Of a DNA stretch of 64,000 nt, positions 25,962-34,792 are shown piece by piece. The notes beneath the pieces were generated by a model. The model made no database searches. It was not told the origin of the DNA and saw only the letters and a program-made list of their open reading frames with translations. The position numbers and the translations under genes are program-made. The number at the start of each line of letters is the position of its first letter. The stretch's first letter is position 1. The stretch spans positions 1-64,000 of the forward strand of contig CAYVBY010000002.1 in assembly GCA_964449895.1 (NCBI GenBank). Direction: 5' to 3'. Source of the stretch: Intestinibacter sp964449895. GTDB lineage: Bacteria; Bacillota; Clostridia; Peptostreptococcales; Peptostreptococcaceae.

Positions 25962-26852
25962 TTATGCCACATTTTTATCTTTATTAAATAAAAATGCTAA
26001 TTTTGTCTCAGATATTATAACTGCAATAAATATAAGTAAAAATCCAACTGCCAATTTTATGGTTACTTCTTCGTGATATATTAAAATTGAAAATAAAACT
26101 CCAAATACAGCTTCTAAACTCAATATTATAGATGCTGATGTTGTAGAAGTATGTTTAAGCCCAATGCTTTGAAATGCAAAACATACAGCTGTTGCAAATA
26201 CTCCTAAATATAATACACCTAAAAAAGCAGATTGACTATAAGTCGTAGGATAAGACTTCATTGTAATTGTGGCTATCCATGATATTAAAGCTACGACAGT
26301 TGTCTGCAAAAAAGTCAAAAGATATTCATCTTTATTTTTACAATAATAGGCAATAAAAACTATATTGATAGCTGATAATATACCTCCAATAAGAGTTAAA
26401 AAATCTCCAAAAGATACTTTTAAACCTTCATCTAAAGATACCATTCCTATACCTATAATACATATAAAAGCTGCCAAAAAATTAAACTTATCTGGTCTGT
26501 CTTTAAAAATAATCCAATATAAAAACGGAACTACAACACAGTAAATAGCTGTTAAAAATGCACTTTTTCCAGGTGTAGTATCTAAAGATAATCCTATTAC
26601 CTGCACAATAAATGAACTCCAAAGAGATACTCCCATAACAAGTCCAGCAATTATATAATCTTTGTCAATTAGTTTTAATTTTTTTCTAAATATGATTCCT
26701 AAAACTAAACTACCTACAGTAAACCTAAGTGCTATTATAAAATTTGTGGGCATAGTATCTGTAGCGCCTTTTACTACGACAAAAGTACTTCCCCAAATAA
26801 TAGCAGTTGCAAATAATGCAGCTTTAGATAAAAAATATATTTTATCCTTCAT
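25962..26852 (-). CDS. EamA-family (DMT superfamily) transporter
   Basis: A 296-residue integral membrane protein with about ten hydrophobic helices in two EamA repeats. The first repeat starts FATAIIWGSTFVVVKG; the second covers about residues 145-285 and includes the conserved LEAVFGVLFSILIYHEE. Members export amino acids or small metabolites, but the substrate is not readable. A GGGAG site precedes the ATG. Confidence 0.88.
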   Translation of the reverse strand: MKDKIYFLSKAALFATAIIWGSTFVVVKGATDTMPTNFIIALRFTVGSLVLGIIFRKKLKLIDKDYIIAGLVMGVSLWSSFIVQVIGLSLDTTPGKSAFLTAIYCVVVPFLYWIIFKDRPDKFNFLAAFICIIGIGMVSLDEGLKVSFGDFLTLIGGILSAINIVFIAYYCKNKDEYLLTFLQTTVVALISWIATITMKSYPTTYSQSAFLGVLYLGVFATAVCFAFQSIGLKHTSTTSASIILSLEAVFGVLFSILIYHEEVTIKLAVGFLLIFIAVIISETKLAFLFNKDKNVA

Positions 26853-26917
26853 AAATATTTCTCCCTGTCTTAAAATTTATACTTTTATATTCACATATTT
26901 TCTATTTTACTAAATTT

Positions 26918-26960
26918 TTCAAAAAAAATACTGTCTTAGTAAAAACTAAGACAGTATTTT
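26918..26960 (-). terminator. ridA terminator
   Basis: Perfect 15-bp stem AAATACTGTCTTAGT / ACTAAGACAGTATTT (26926-26940, 26945-26959), 4-base loop, followed on the minus strand by a run of T. It starts six bases past the ridA stop. Confidence 0.92.
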
Positions 26961-26965
26961 CTTTA

Positions 26966-27346
26966 TTATAATACTGCTATTAATTCTATTTCAACTTTAA
27001 CATCTCTTGGAAGTCTTGCAACTTCAACACAAGCTCTAGCTGGTTTATTTTCACCAAAGTATTCAGCATATACTTCGTTTATTTGAGCAAATTCATTCAT
27101 GTCTTTTATAAATACTGTAGTTTTAACTACATTTGAAAAATCAGCTCCAGCTTCTTTTAATATAGCTTGTAAATTTTTTAATGATTGAGCAGTTTGAGCT
27201 TTTACATCTCCTTCTACTATTTCTCCAGTTTCTGGTATAAAAGGAACTTGTCCTGATATAAATAATAAATTTCCAGCTTTTATTGCTTGAGAATATGGTC
27301 CTATAGCAGCTGGTGCATTGTTAGTATGTATTACTTCATAAGCCAT
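26966..27346 (-). CDS. ridA: 2-iminobutanoate/2-iminopropanoate deaminase RidA
   Basis: YjgF/YER057c/UK114 family; hydrolyses reactive enamine/imine products of PLP enzymes. The 126 residues contain AIGPYSQAIKAGNLLFISGQ, the catalytic Arg in ARACVEVARLP and the C-terminal VEIELIAVL. Normal length, cytosolic trimer. GGAGG precedes the ATG; monocistronic with a strong terminator. Confidence 0.95.
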   Translation of the reverse strand: MAYEVIHTNNAPAAIGPYSQAIKAGNLLFISGQVPFIPETGEIVEGDVKAQTAQSLKNLQAILKEAGADFSNVVKTTVFIKDMNEFAQINEVYAEYFGENKPARACVEVARLPRDVKVEIELIAVL

Positions 27347-27460
27347 TGGCGTTACCTCCTATATTTTTAATATATCTTTTTTTCACATATATTATTATAC
27401 TATTTTTTTCTAAAATTACTACACTTTATTTGTATTTTTTACAATAAAAATAAACTATTA

Positions 27461-28318
27461 TTATTTTAATATTTTAATCTCTATATTTCTAACGCCCCAT
27501 GAAATACATTTTTCTTCACTCGACATAAATATATCTATTTTATTTCCCTTTATTGCACCACCACAATCTTCAGCTATATATGTTTGTCCCAATGCTGGTA
27601 TATAAACTCTAGTTCCATAAGGTATTACTTTTGGATCTACTGCTATAGTTCTTCCTACTTGAGGCACTTTACCAGTAGATGTTATACCATCTCCAGAATA
27701 TGCTGTAGCGCTAACTGTCATAGTAGTTACTACATTTGAATTTGAAGACTCGCTTTTAAAGACTTCTTTTGAATTTGATTTATCATTTATTTTTAAACTT
27801 TCACTTTCCTCATTATATAAATCACTATAATCATGTAAATTTTTAGCTTCTGTATCTACATACTTTCCGCAAACATATCCTATTTTTCCATCTTCTAATT
27901 CTATTTCATACCATCCATTATCCTCTGCCTTTATTATTTTTACAATTTCTTTCCCTTTAACTTCTACTATTTCATGTACTACAGATGGTCCTGTTCTAAC
28001 ATTTAATTTATTTACTGATATTTTACCGTCTAAATTTATATACTTTCCATTTGTCCATGCTGTATTTCCATCCTCCAGTTTAATTTTATACCATCCATTT
28101 TTTATAGAAATTACTTTGACTTTATCTTTAAATTCAAAATCACCTATAATATCATAATTAGTTGATGGTCCCTTTCTTATATTTAATTTATCTACATTTA
28201 CTGTAGCAATCTTTGTCTGCTTATCTTCGCTTTTTTGTGTTTGTGCATATATACTATTTGTATTAAATACGCTTAAAGTTGTTAGTATTGTAGCTGTTAT
28301 AATTTTAAACTTTCTCAT
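27461..28318 (-). CDS. Secreted protein with two SH3b domains and a 3D domain
   Basis: Signal peptide (residues 1-25, cleavage near IYAQ), two bacterial SH3 domains (about 37-95 and 98-155, each with LN(I/V)R.GPS), a polar linker, then a C-terminal 3D domain (about 200-285; VSATAYSGDG, VIPYGTRVYIP, AEDCGGAIKGNKIDIFM with the metal/catalytic Asp residues). The 3D domain is the fold of lytic transglycosylase-like MltA and of YabE/YocH/YuiC-type wall hydrolases, so a peptidoglycan-lytic role is likely. AGGAGG precedes the ATG. Twin palindromes lie directly upstream. Confidence 0.87.
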   Translation of the reverse strand: MRKFKIITATILTTLSVFNTNSIYAQTQKSEDKQTKIATVNVDKLNIRKGPSTNYDIIGDFEFKDKVKVISIKNGWYKIKLEDGNTAWTNGKYINLDGKISVNKLNVRTGPSVVHEIVEVKGKEIVKIIKAEDNGWYEIELEDGKIGYVCGKYVDTEAKNLHDYSDLYNEESESLKINDKSNSKEVFKSESSNSNVVTTMTVSATAYSGDGITSTGKVPQVGRTIAVDPKVIPYGTRVYIPALGQTYIAEDCGGAIKGNKIDIFMSSEEKCISWGVRNIEIKILK

Positions 28319-28337
28319 AATATACCTCCTAAATTTA

Positions 28338-28392
28338 GTTACAAATTTGTAACTTTTGTGTAGATAATTATATTACAAATTTGTAACTTTTG
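28338..28392 (-). promoter_or_regulatory. Tandem palindromic operators upstream of the SH3-3D gene
   Basis: A perfect 16-bp palindrome GTTACAAATTTGTAAC (28338-28353) and a 14-bp copy (28373-28386) share the 20-mer TTACAAATTTGTAACTTTTG at 28339-28358 and 28373-28392, 34 bp apart. A minus-strand TATAAT (28374-28369) lies at the inner edge of the second palindrome and the first falls between promoter and ribosome site. That is the expected layout for repressor or response-regulator sites. The protein that binds is not known. Confidence 0.6.
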
Positions 28393-28499
28393 AAATACTT
28401 TTATTGAATTTTATTCTTATTTTCTACTTCCAACTTTGTATCTTTTTACATTTAAATTTATTTATTACCAATTATTCCGTTTTTTCATTATAAATCATC

Positions 28500-28528
28500 A
28501 AAAAAATAGACAGTTTATACCTGTCTAT
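28500..28528 (-). terminator. mtnN terminator
   Basis: Perfect 8-bp stem ATAGACAG / CTGTCTAT (28506-28513, 28521-28528), with T-run on the minus strand exit. Confidence 0.85.
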
Positions 28529-28556
28529 CTACTATATAAATACTAATTTTTAATTT

Positions 28557-29261
28557 TTATAATGATCTTAACATTTTTAAAACTATATCTTTAGAATTTT
28601 CAGCTGCTTCTTCTACAAATTCATCATAAGTTACATCTGCACTACCATCAGCTTTGTCAGACATTGCTCTTATTATAACAAAAGGTGTATTATTTAAGGT
28701 ACAAACATGAGCTATTGCTCCACCTTCCATTTCTCCACAGTAAGCTTCAAAATAATTTTGAAGTTCTTCTTTTAATTCTTTAGAACTTATAAATATATCT
28801 CCTGTAGCTACTCTACCTTTTACTATTTTGTATCCTTTATCTTTTACTTGCTCTAAACTTGATTTATAAGCAGTTTCTACTAATGTTTCATCTGCTTTAA
28901 ATACTGAATTTTCCATTTGAGGTATTTGACCTTTTTTGTATCCAAATGCAGTTGCATCAACATCATATTCAATAGCTTCTGTTGATATTACTATATCATT
29001 TACATCTAATGACTGATGTATAGCACCTGCTACTCCTGTATTTACTACTGCATTAGCACCAAATTCACTTATTAAAATTTGAGCACATAATGCTGCATTT
29101 ACTTTTCCTATACCACATTGTACTAATATTACATCTTTTGATTCTAATTTTCCTATATAAAATTTTAAGCTCGCTTTGTCTATTATTTTTTCAACTTCCA
29201 TAAGGCTTATTAATGTTCTAACCTCATTTTCCATTGCTCCTATTATTCCTATATTATTCAT
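28557..29261 (-). CDS. mtnN: 5'-methylthioadenosine/S-adenosylhomocysteine nucleosidase
   Basis: Pfs/MTAN; cleaves adenine from MTA and SAH in the activated methyl cycle and AI-2 pathway. The 234 residues start MNNIGIIGAMENEV and contain VVNTGVAGAIHQSLDVNDIV, GEMEGGAIAHVC (substrate Glu) and RAMSDKAD (catalytic Asp). Length normal. A ribosome site precedes the ATG. No luxS nearby. Confidence 0.95.
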   Translation of the reverse strand: MNNIGIIGAMENEVRTLISLMEVEKIIDKASLKFYIGKLESKDVILVQCGIGKVNAALCAQILISEFGANAVVNTGVAGAIHQSLDVNDIVISTEAIEYDVDATAFGYKKGQIPQMENSVFKADETLVETAYKSSLEQVKDKGYKIVKGRVATGDIFISSKELKEELQNYFEAYCGEMEGGAIAHVCTLNNTPFVIIRAMSDKADGSADVTYDEFVEEAAENSKDIVLKMLRSL

Positions 29262-29286
29262 TTTTTCCTCCTATGAAATTTTTACT

Positions 29287-29314
29287 AAAAAAATCGCTCT
29301 AAAATAGAACGATT
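29287..29314 (-). terminator. degV terminator
   Basis: Imperfect stem AATCG-C-TCT / AGA-A-CGATT (29292-29300, 29306-29314) followed on the minus strand by a run of T. Confidence 0.65.
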
Positions 29315-29362
29315 CTCTTAATATATATTAAATAAAAAACAATTTAATATGTCAATATTTTT

Positions 29363-30205
29363 TTATAATACAGCAGCTAAAACAGCTCCTTCTGCCGTAT
29401 AAGTTCCCATTGCTGGTCCTACTTCACTTATATAAATCTCATCAAATTTATGAGTTTTTTCGATTATAGATAGTAATTTATCTGCTTTTTCAGGACAGTT
29501 TGCATGCACTAAGCATAATGTTTTTCCTTCTGTATTTTCAACATTTGTAGTTATGTAATTTGCTACTTTTTTAATACTATTACTTTCTCCTCTAGCTTTA
29601 TCTATAGCTTTTACAAGGCCATCAGTTATTTGAACTATTGCTTTAAAATTTAATGCTCCTATTATTTTTCCTGCAATAGGATTTACTCTTCCACCTTTTA
29701 TAGCATTCTCTAAAGTTTCTAATGCTCCATAAAAAGAAATTTTATCTCTAAGATTTTCAATTGTTTCAACTATTTCATCTATATCTTTTCCTTCTTGTAT
29801 CATCTTTGAAGCTTTTATAAGTAAAAGCCCTGCTCCTATACATCCTGTTTCAGTATCTATTACTCTTATATCCTTTTGACCATGTTCTGATAGATATAAA
29901 TCTTTAGCAAGTATAGCACTATTATATGTTCCTGATAATTTAGAACTTAATGCCATTACAATTATCTTATCCTCTTCACCTTCATATTCCTTTACAAATT
30001 TATCTGGAGATGGACAAAATGTTTTTGGTAATTCTTTATTTTCTTTCATTTTTTTATAAAACTCTTCGTTATTGATATCTACACCAGTAGTATAGTGTTC
30101 ATCACCAAAAGATACCCCAAGAGGTACTGTATTAATATTAAATTTTTCTAATACTTCACTTGAAAGATCACAAGAACCATCAGTTATTAATTTTATATTA
30201 TCCAT
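29363..30205 (-). CDS. DegV family (FakB-like) fatty-acid-binding protein
   Basis: A 280-residue DegV-fold protein: KLITDGSCDLSSEVL at the N-terminus, KTFCPSPDKF, MALSSKLSGTYNSA (carboxylate-binding Ser/Thr) and the C-terminal GPAMGTYTAEGAV. FakB proteins present bound fatty acids to the kinase FakA for phospholipid synthesis. This one is encoded apart from fakA, as is common. It is divergent from a TetR regulator with a GC-rich palindrome in its own 5' leader, so its expression is likely controlled by that regulator. Confidence 0.88.
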   Translation of the reverse strand: MDNIKLITDGSCDLSSEVLEKFNINTVPLGVSFGDEHYTTGVDINNEEFYKKMKENKELPKTFCPSPDKFVKEYEGEEDKIIVMALSSKLSGTYNSAILAKDLYLSEHGQKDIRVIDTETGCIGAGLLLIKASKMIQEGKDIDEIVETIENLRDKISFYGALETLENAIKGGRVNPIAGKIIGALNFKAIVQITDGLVKAIDKARGESNSIKKVANYITTNVENTEGKTLCLVHANCPEKADKLLSIIEKTHKFDEIYISEVGPAMGTYTAEGAVLAAVL

Positions 30206-30233
30206 ATTTATTCCTCACTTAATTATTTTTCAG

Positions 30234-30249
30234 TCGGTCGAACGACCGA
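30234..30249. promoter_or_regulatory. Probable TetR-type operator
   Basis: TCGGTCGAACGACCGA: 7-bp half sites around a 2-bp centre, conspicuously GC-rich against this background. It lies between the -10 of the degV promoter and the degV start, facing the divergent tetR gene. Confidence 0.75.
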
Positions 30250-30263
30250 TTATCTATACTATT

Positions 30264-30292
30264 ATTTTATTATTTAACTAACTAAAAGTCAA
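30264..30292 (-). promoter_or_regulatory. degV promoter
   Basis: Minus strand TTGACT (30292-30287), 17-bp spacer, TAAAAT (30269-30264); the operator follows 14 bp downstream. Confidence 0.75.
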
Positions 30293-30310
30293 CATATTTA
30301 ATTTCATAAT

Positions 30311-30339
30311 TTGACTTTATTTTAATCTGCAAGTATAAT
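30311..30339 (+). promoter_or_regulatory. tetR promoter
   Basis: TTGACT (30311-30316), 17-bp spacer, perfect TATAAT (30334-30339), 37 bp upstream of the ATG. No second copy of the GC-rich operator overlaps it. Confidence 0.8.
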
Positions 30340-30376
30340 CTAGATAGATTTATTTTAATGTAGAAAGGTTATTTTT

Positions 30377-30934
30377 ATGAAAACAAATAATAATATGAAA
30401 GATACTATCTTAACTACTTCTACAAATTTAATGGCAAAAAAAGGTATAAAAAACACTAGCCTTGCTGATATAGCTAAAGAAATTGGAATTAGCAAGGGAA
30501 CTTTATACTATCACTATTCTAGTAAAGACGATATAATTTGTGATATGGCAGATATGCATTTAAATGTCATAACAAAATCTTTAATTGAATGTCTACAAAC
30601 TGCAGGATTTCATTCTTCTACGGAAGAATTTATATCTACCATATTAAAAAAAATATCTGAAATAGAAAATCATGGACGAATTCATATGTACTTAATTTGT
30701 GAAGCAGTAACTAGTAACGAAATACTTAGAGAAAGATTTAAAATTAAATATATCCAATGGCGAAAAGCATTAGAATTTGAAATTGAAAGAGCTACTAAAT
30801 TCAAAAATGATTCTTATCCGATATCTTTTTTACTTATATCTATTGTAGATGGCTTAGTAATACAAAGCTTACTAAAAACAGAAAAATTACCTTATGGAGA
30901 GATTTCTAAATTTTTAATAGATTCTCTAAGATAA
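30377..30934 (+). CDS. TetR/AcrR family transcriptional regulator
   Basis: A 185-residue one-component regulator. The N-terminal helix-turn-helix is TSLADIAKEIGISKGTLYYHYSSKDDI (about residues 25-51), followed by an all-helical ligand-binding domain of unknown specificity. AAAGG precedes the ATG. Its position opposite a DegV/FakB gene with a palindromic operator suggests it controls degV, perhaps in response to a fatty acid or acyl-CoA; the ligand is speculation. Confidence 0.9.
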   Translation: MKTNNNMKDTILTTSTNLMAKKGIKNTSLADIAKEIGISKGTLYYHYSSKDDIICDMADMHLNVITKSLIECLQTAGFHSSTEEFISTILKKISEIENHGRIHMYLICEAVTSNEILRERFKIKYIQWRKALEFEIERATKFKNDSYPISFLLISIVDGLVIQSLLKTEKLPYGEISKFLIDSLR

Positions 30935-30967
30935 AAGTCTTCTTATTTTTTATTAGAAGGCTTTTTA
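30935..30967 (+). terminator. tetR terminator
   Basis: Stem AGTCTTCT / AGAAGGCT (30936-30943, 30955-30962; one G-T pair) with a T-run; the repeat copy C begins in the T-run. Confidence 0.8.
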
Positions 30968-31000
30968 TAATATATAGAAAATTATATTCATTTAAAAATT
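30962..31000 (+). repeat. Dispersed intergenic repeat, copy C
   Basis: Plus-strand copy TATAATATATAGAAAATTAT then ATTCATTTAAAAATT, directly after the tetR terminator. Confidence 0.7.
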
Positions 31001-31071
31001 ATACTTTGAGGAAATTTTTTTCAAATAAATCTATATTTTTAAAAGCTTTTTAAATTAAATATTTACATACT

Positions 31072-31120
31072 AAAAAAAGAGTTGATTAAAAATAATTTAA
31101 TTATTTAAAATCAACTCTTT
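31072..31120 (-). terminator. ileS terminator
   Basis: Stem AGAGTTGATT / AATCAACTCT (31078-31087, 31109-31118) extended by A/T pairs, with seven T on the minus strand exit. Confidence 0.88.
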
Positions 31121-31144
31121 TATATTATCTAAAAGTATTTATTA

Positions 31145-34100
31145 TTATTTTTTAGTTACTTTTATTCCTGTTTCATGTCCGTTTAGATCATATTTTTCAA
31201 ATTCAGCTGAATCTACTGATTTTACTTCTACAGCTAATGTTTCTGTTTTTATATAATCAACGAAACTATTTACTGCTTTTACTATAGCTTCATCTGCTGC
31301 AAATTCTATTTCTATATTATCTAATACTTCAAAGTTGCTTGCTTTTCTTATTTGTTGAACTTTAGATATGAATTCTCTTGCATATCCTTCATTTACAAGT
31401 TCTTCAGTTAAGTTAGTATCTAATATAACGAATACATTGTTTTCCATAGAAACATTGAATCCTTCTTTAGCAGCTATATTTATTAATACTTGTTCTTTAT
31501 CAAATTCAAAGCTTTCTGCATCTAAATCAACAGATATTTTTTCTCCAGCTTCTAATTTAGAAACTACTTCATTTGCATTAAGTTTTCCTAATTCTGCTGC
31601 AAATAATTTCATTTTAGAACCTAAAACTGGTCCTAATACTTTGAAGTTTGGTTTTAAGCTAAAGTTCATATATTCTTCTAAGTTTTGAGCAAATACTACT
31701 TCTTTTACATTTAATTCTTCTTTTATAAGGTCAGTAACATCACCTATTAAAGATTCATATTTACCATCAACTAATACTTTTGCAACTGGTTGACGAACTT
31801 TTATTTTACTTTCTTCTCTTGAAGCTCTACCTAATGCAACTAAAGCTTTAGTTAATTCCATTTTTTCTTCAAGTTTAGTATCTATTAAGCTTTCATCACA
31901 TTTTGGATAACTAGCTAGATGAACAGAATCTTCTCCAGTTAAGTTTCTATACATTTCTTCTGACATGTATGGAGCAAATGGAGCTATTAATTTACAGATT
32001 CCTGTTAATAATTCATAAGTAGTATTGTAAACTGCTTTTTTATCTTCAGTTAATTCTGTAGCCCAGAAACGTCTTCTAGATCTTCTTATATACCAGTTAG
32101 ATAAATCATCATTTATGAAAGCTTGTATATTTCTTATTACTTTATTAACTTCAAATATTTCTAAGTTTTCTACAGTTTCTTTTACTAATGTATTGTATTT
32201 AGATAATATCCATTTATCTAATTCAGATCTATCTTTGTATTCAACAAAGAAATCTTTAGGATTTATATCATCCATATTTGCATATAATGTGAAGAAGTTA
32301 TATACGTTTTTCATTGTTCCTAAGAATTTACTTTGTATTTCTTTAAGACCATCTTCGTCAAATCTTATTGGAGTCCATGGTGGAGATACATATAATAAGT
32401 ACCATCTTAAAGCATCTGCTCCGTATTTATCAAATAATTCAAATGGATTTACTGTATTTCCTTTTGATTTACTCATTTTCTTACCATTTTTGTCAAGAAC
32501 TAAGTCATTAACAAGTACGTTTTTGTATGGTGCTTTACCCATTACAAATGTTGATACTGCAAGTAATGAATAGAACCATCCTCTAGTTTGGTCTATACCT
32601 TCACAAATATAGTCTGCTGGGAATAATCTTTCAAAGTTTTCTTTGTTTTCAAATGGATAGTGATGTTGAGCAAATGGCATAGCCCCACTATCAAACCAAC
32701 AGTCTATAACTTCTTTTACTCTTGTCATTGGTTTACCACAATCTGGACAAGTTAAATGTATATCGTCTACATATGGTCTGTGTAGTTCTACTGTAGCTGG
32801 ATCTATATTTTCTATAGCTTTTTCTGCAAGTTCAGCTCTAGAACCTACTGATTCAATATGTCCACATTCACATCTCCATACATTAAGTGGAGTACCCCAA
32901 TATCTAGTTCTTGATATTGCCCAGTCTTTTACATTTTCTAGCCAGTTACCAAATCTACCTTCACCTACGAATTTAGGATACCAGTTTACTGTATTGTTGT
33001 TTGCAACTAATTGGTCTCTGAATTTTGTCATTTCTATATACCAGCTTGGGTTTGCATAGTATACAAGTGGAGTCCCACATCTCCAGCAGTGTGGATAGTT
33101 ATGTGCTATTTTTTCTTTAGAGAATAATTTACCTTCTGCTGCTAACCATTTTATTATTTCAACATCTAGTCCATCTTCCATTACGAAGTGACCTTCCCAT
33201 GGAGTAGCAGTAAATTTACCATTTGTATCAACTGGTTGCACAACTGGAAGTTTATATTTTCTACCACAGTTGTAGTCATCTTCACCAAATGCTGGTGCAG
33301 TATGAACTATACCAGTACCATCTTCTGTTGTTACATAATCAGCACAAGTAACGAAGAATGCTTTATCTGTAACTTCTACGAAAGGCATTAATTGTTCATA
33401 TTCCATATATTCTAAATCTTTACCTTTCATAGTTTCAAGAACTTCATAAGTTCCTTCTCCTAAAACTTTATCAGCTAAATCTTGGCAAACATAGTATATT
33501 TCACCGTCTTTAGTAACTTTTAAATAATCTACTTCTGGATTTACTGTTAATGAAACGTTTGATGGTAAAGTCCAAGGAGTAGTTGTCCAAGCTAAGAAAT
33601 ATTCATTTTCAGCATCTTTTTTCTTGAATTTACATATTACAGTGTTAGTTTTTATTTCTTTATATCCTTGTGCAACTTCATGTGAAGCAAGACCAGTTCC
33701 ACATCTTGGGCAGTAAGGTACTATTTTATGTCCTTCATATAAATATCCTTCTTTGTTGAATTTATCTAATATCCACCAAACAGACTCTATATAGTTATTA
33801 TCTAAAGTTATATATGGATTGTCTAAGTCAACTTCATATGCCATTCTTTCAGTCATATTTCTCCATTTTGCTTCATATGAGAAAACTGATTCTCTACATT
33901 TTTGGTTGAACTCTTTTATACCATATTCTTCTATTTGTTGTTTATTTGTAAGTCCTAATTCTTTTTCAACTTGTAATTCAACTGGTAGACCATGAGTATC
34001 CCAACCAGCTTTTCTTTGAACTTGATATCCGCTCATAGTTTTGTATCTACAAACCCAGTCTTTTAATGTTCTAGCTACAACGTGGTGTATACCTGGATTT

Positions 34101-34258
34101 CCATTAGCTGTTGGAGGTCCTTCATAGAATACATAACTAGGATCATTAACACCTTTTTCTAATGTTTTTTCTAATATTTTTATATCTTTCCAATATTTTG
34201 ACACTTCTGCTTCTGCTTCTTTTATAGAAGAATCAACTAGAGGCTTAAATTTAGCCAT
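31145..34258 (-). CDS. ileS: Isoleucyl-tRNA synthetase, eukaryotic-like type 2
   Basis: Charges tRNA-Ile in the cytosol. The 1037-residue length and sequence context (KMSKSKGNTVNPFELFDKYG, SRTRYWGTPLNVWRCECGH) are those of the type 2 (IleRS2) class rather than the shorter type 1. The KMSKS motif is intact. The first signature reads G56-I-H-H59 instead of the class I HxGH; the bases at 34093-34082 confirm it. The editing domain and C-terminal anticodon-binding and appended domains are present. Expression is controlled by the T-box immediately upstream. No other ileS is in the window. Confidence 0.97.
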   Translation of the reverse strand: MAKFKPLVDSSIKEAEAEVSKYWKDIKILEKTLEKGVNDPSYVFYEGPPTANGNPGIHHVVARTLKDWVCRYKTMSGYQVQRKAGWDTHGLPVELQVEKELGLTNKQQIEEYGIKEFNQKCRESVFSYEAKWRNMTERMAYEVDLDNPYITLDNNYIESVWWILDKFNKEGYLYEGHKIVPYCPRCGTGLASHEVAQGYKEIKTNTVICKFKKKDAENEYFLAWTTTPWTLPSNVSLTVNPEVDYLKVTKDGEIYYVCQDLADKVLGEGTYEVLETMKGKDLEYMEYEQLMPFVEVTDKAFFVTCADYVTTEDGTGIVHTAPAFGEDDYNCGRKYKLPVVQPVDTNGKFTATPWEGHFVMEDGLDVEIIKWLAAEGKLFSKEKIAHNYPHCWRCGTPLVYYANPSWYIEMTKFRDQLVANNNTVNWYPKFVGEGRFGNWLENVKDWAISRTRYWGTPLNVWRCECGHIESVGSRAELAEKAIENIDPATVELHRPYVDDIHLTCPDCGKPMTRVKEVIDCWFDSGAMPFAQHHYPFENKENFERLFPADYICEGIDQTRGWFYSLLAVSTFVMGKAPYKNVLVNDLVLDKNGKKMSKSKGNTVNPFELFDKYGADALRWYLLYVSPPWTPIRFDEDGLKEIQSKFLGTMKNVYNFFTLYANMDDINPKDFFVEYKDRSELDKWILSKYNTLVKETVENLEIFEVNKVIRNIQAFINDDLSNWYIRRSRRRFWATELTEDKKAVYNTTYELLTGICKLIAPFAPYMSEEMYRNLTGEDSVHLASYPKCDESLIDTKLEEKMELTKALVALGRASREESKIKVRQPVAKVLVDGKYESLIGDVTDLIKEELNVKEVVFAQNLEEYMNFSLKPNFKVLGPVLGSKMKLFAAELGKLNANEVVSKLEAGEKISVDLDAESFEFDKEQVLINIAAKEGFNVSMENNVFVILDTNLTEELVNEGYAREFISKVQQIRKASNFEVLDNIEIEFAADEAIVKAVNSFVDYIKTETLAVEVKSVDSAEFEKYDLNGHETGIKVTKK

Positions 34259-34404
34259 AATATCACCCTTTCTAATTTTTTAAAATTTGATATTATTTAC
34301 TTTTTTTGATTTAAATACATAACATGCCTAATTAATATATAAATTTTTTGTTTATTAAAAAATATAAGACCTATAATTATTCATATATTAATTATTTCCC
34401 AAAT

Positions 34405-34680
34405 AAAAAAACTCGTCCCCAAACAAAGGGACGAGTTATAATCGCGTTACCACCCTAATTCTACACATTAAAAAAACATGTAACACTCTATAGTTTAACG
34501 GCACTAACCGGCACAGCTTAATAGATATAAATCGTTCAGCCTACAGCTCCAGAGTGATTTTCAGTTTTTTCTTAAATATTGGCTTCCACCTACTCCAACT
34601 CTCTGTAAAATATAAAAAAACTTACTCTCTCTTTCATAGCTTTTGTATTTTCACTTATACTCTATAAGTATACAATATTT
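34405..34680 (-). promoter_or_regulatory. T-box riboswitch (Ile) upstream of ileS
   Basis: Minus-strand leader with the T-box core AGGGTGGTAACGCG (34456-34443) and a terminator ACTCGTCCC / GGGACGAGT (34411-34419, 34428-34436) followed by T-run. Stem I elements are the GA-rich AGAGAGAGTAAG, the distal GGTGGAAGCC loop and a specifier loop reading GAAA-ATC-ACTCTGG. The specifier codon ATC (34558-34556) followed by A matches isoleucine. Uncharged tRNA-Ile would stabilise the antiterminator and switch ileS on. Confidence 0.95.
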
Positions 34681-34792
34681 AACTTTATTCGTCAATAAAA
34701 ATATAAATCCTATATAATATAAAAATATATTTTATTATTTTTTATAATATCTAGGAAGTTATATTTATTTTAAAATTATAAATAAACAATAT
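34681..34792. other. Intergenic tail between divIVA and the ileS leader
   Basis: AT-rich, contains repeat copy D. I see no convincing divIVA terminator; divIVA may read into ileS. Confidence 0.45.
34739..34778 (+). repeat. Dispersed intergenic repeat, copy D
   Basis: Plus-strand copy TATAATATCTAGGAAGTTAT then ATTTATTTTAAAATTA, between divIVA and the ileS T-box. Confidence 0.6.

Noticed and set aside
32115..32573. 152-codon plus-strand frame inside ileS
   Set aside because: Antisense shadow; ileS is unmistakable on the other strand.
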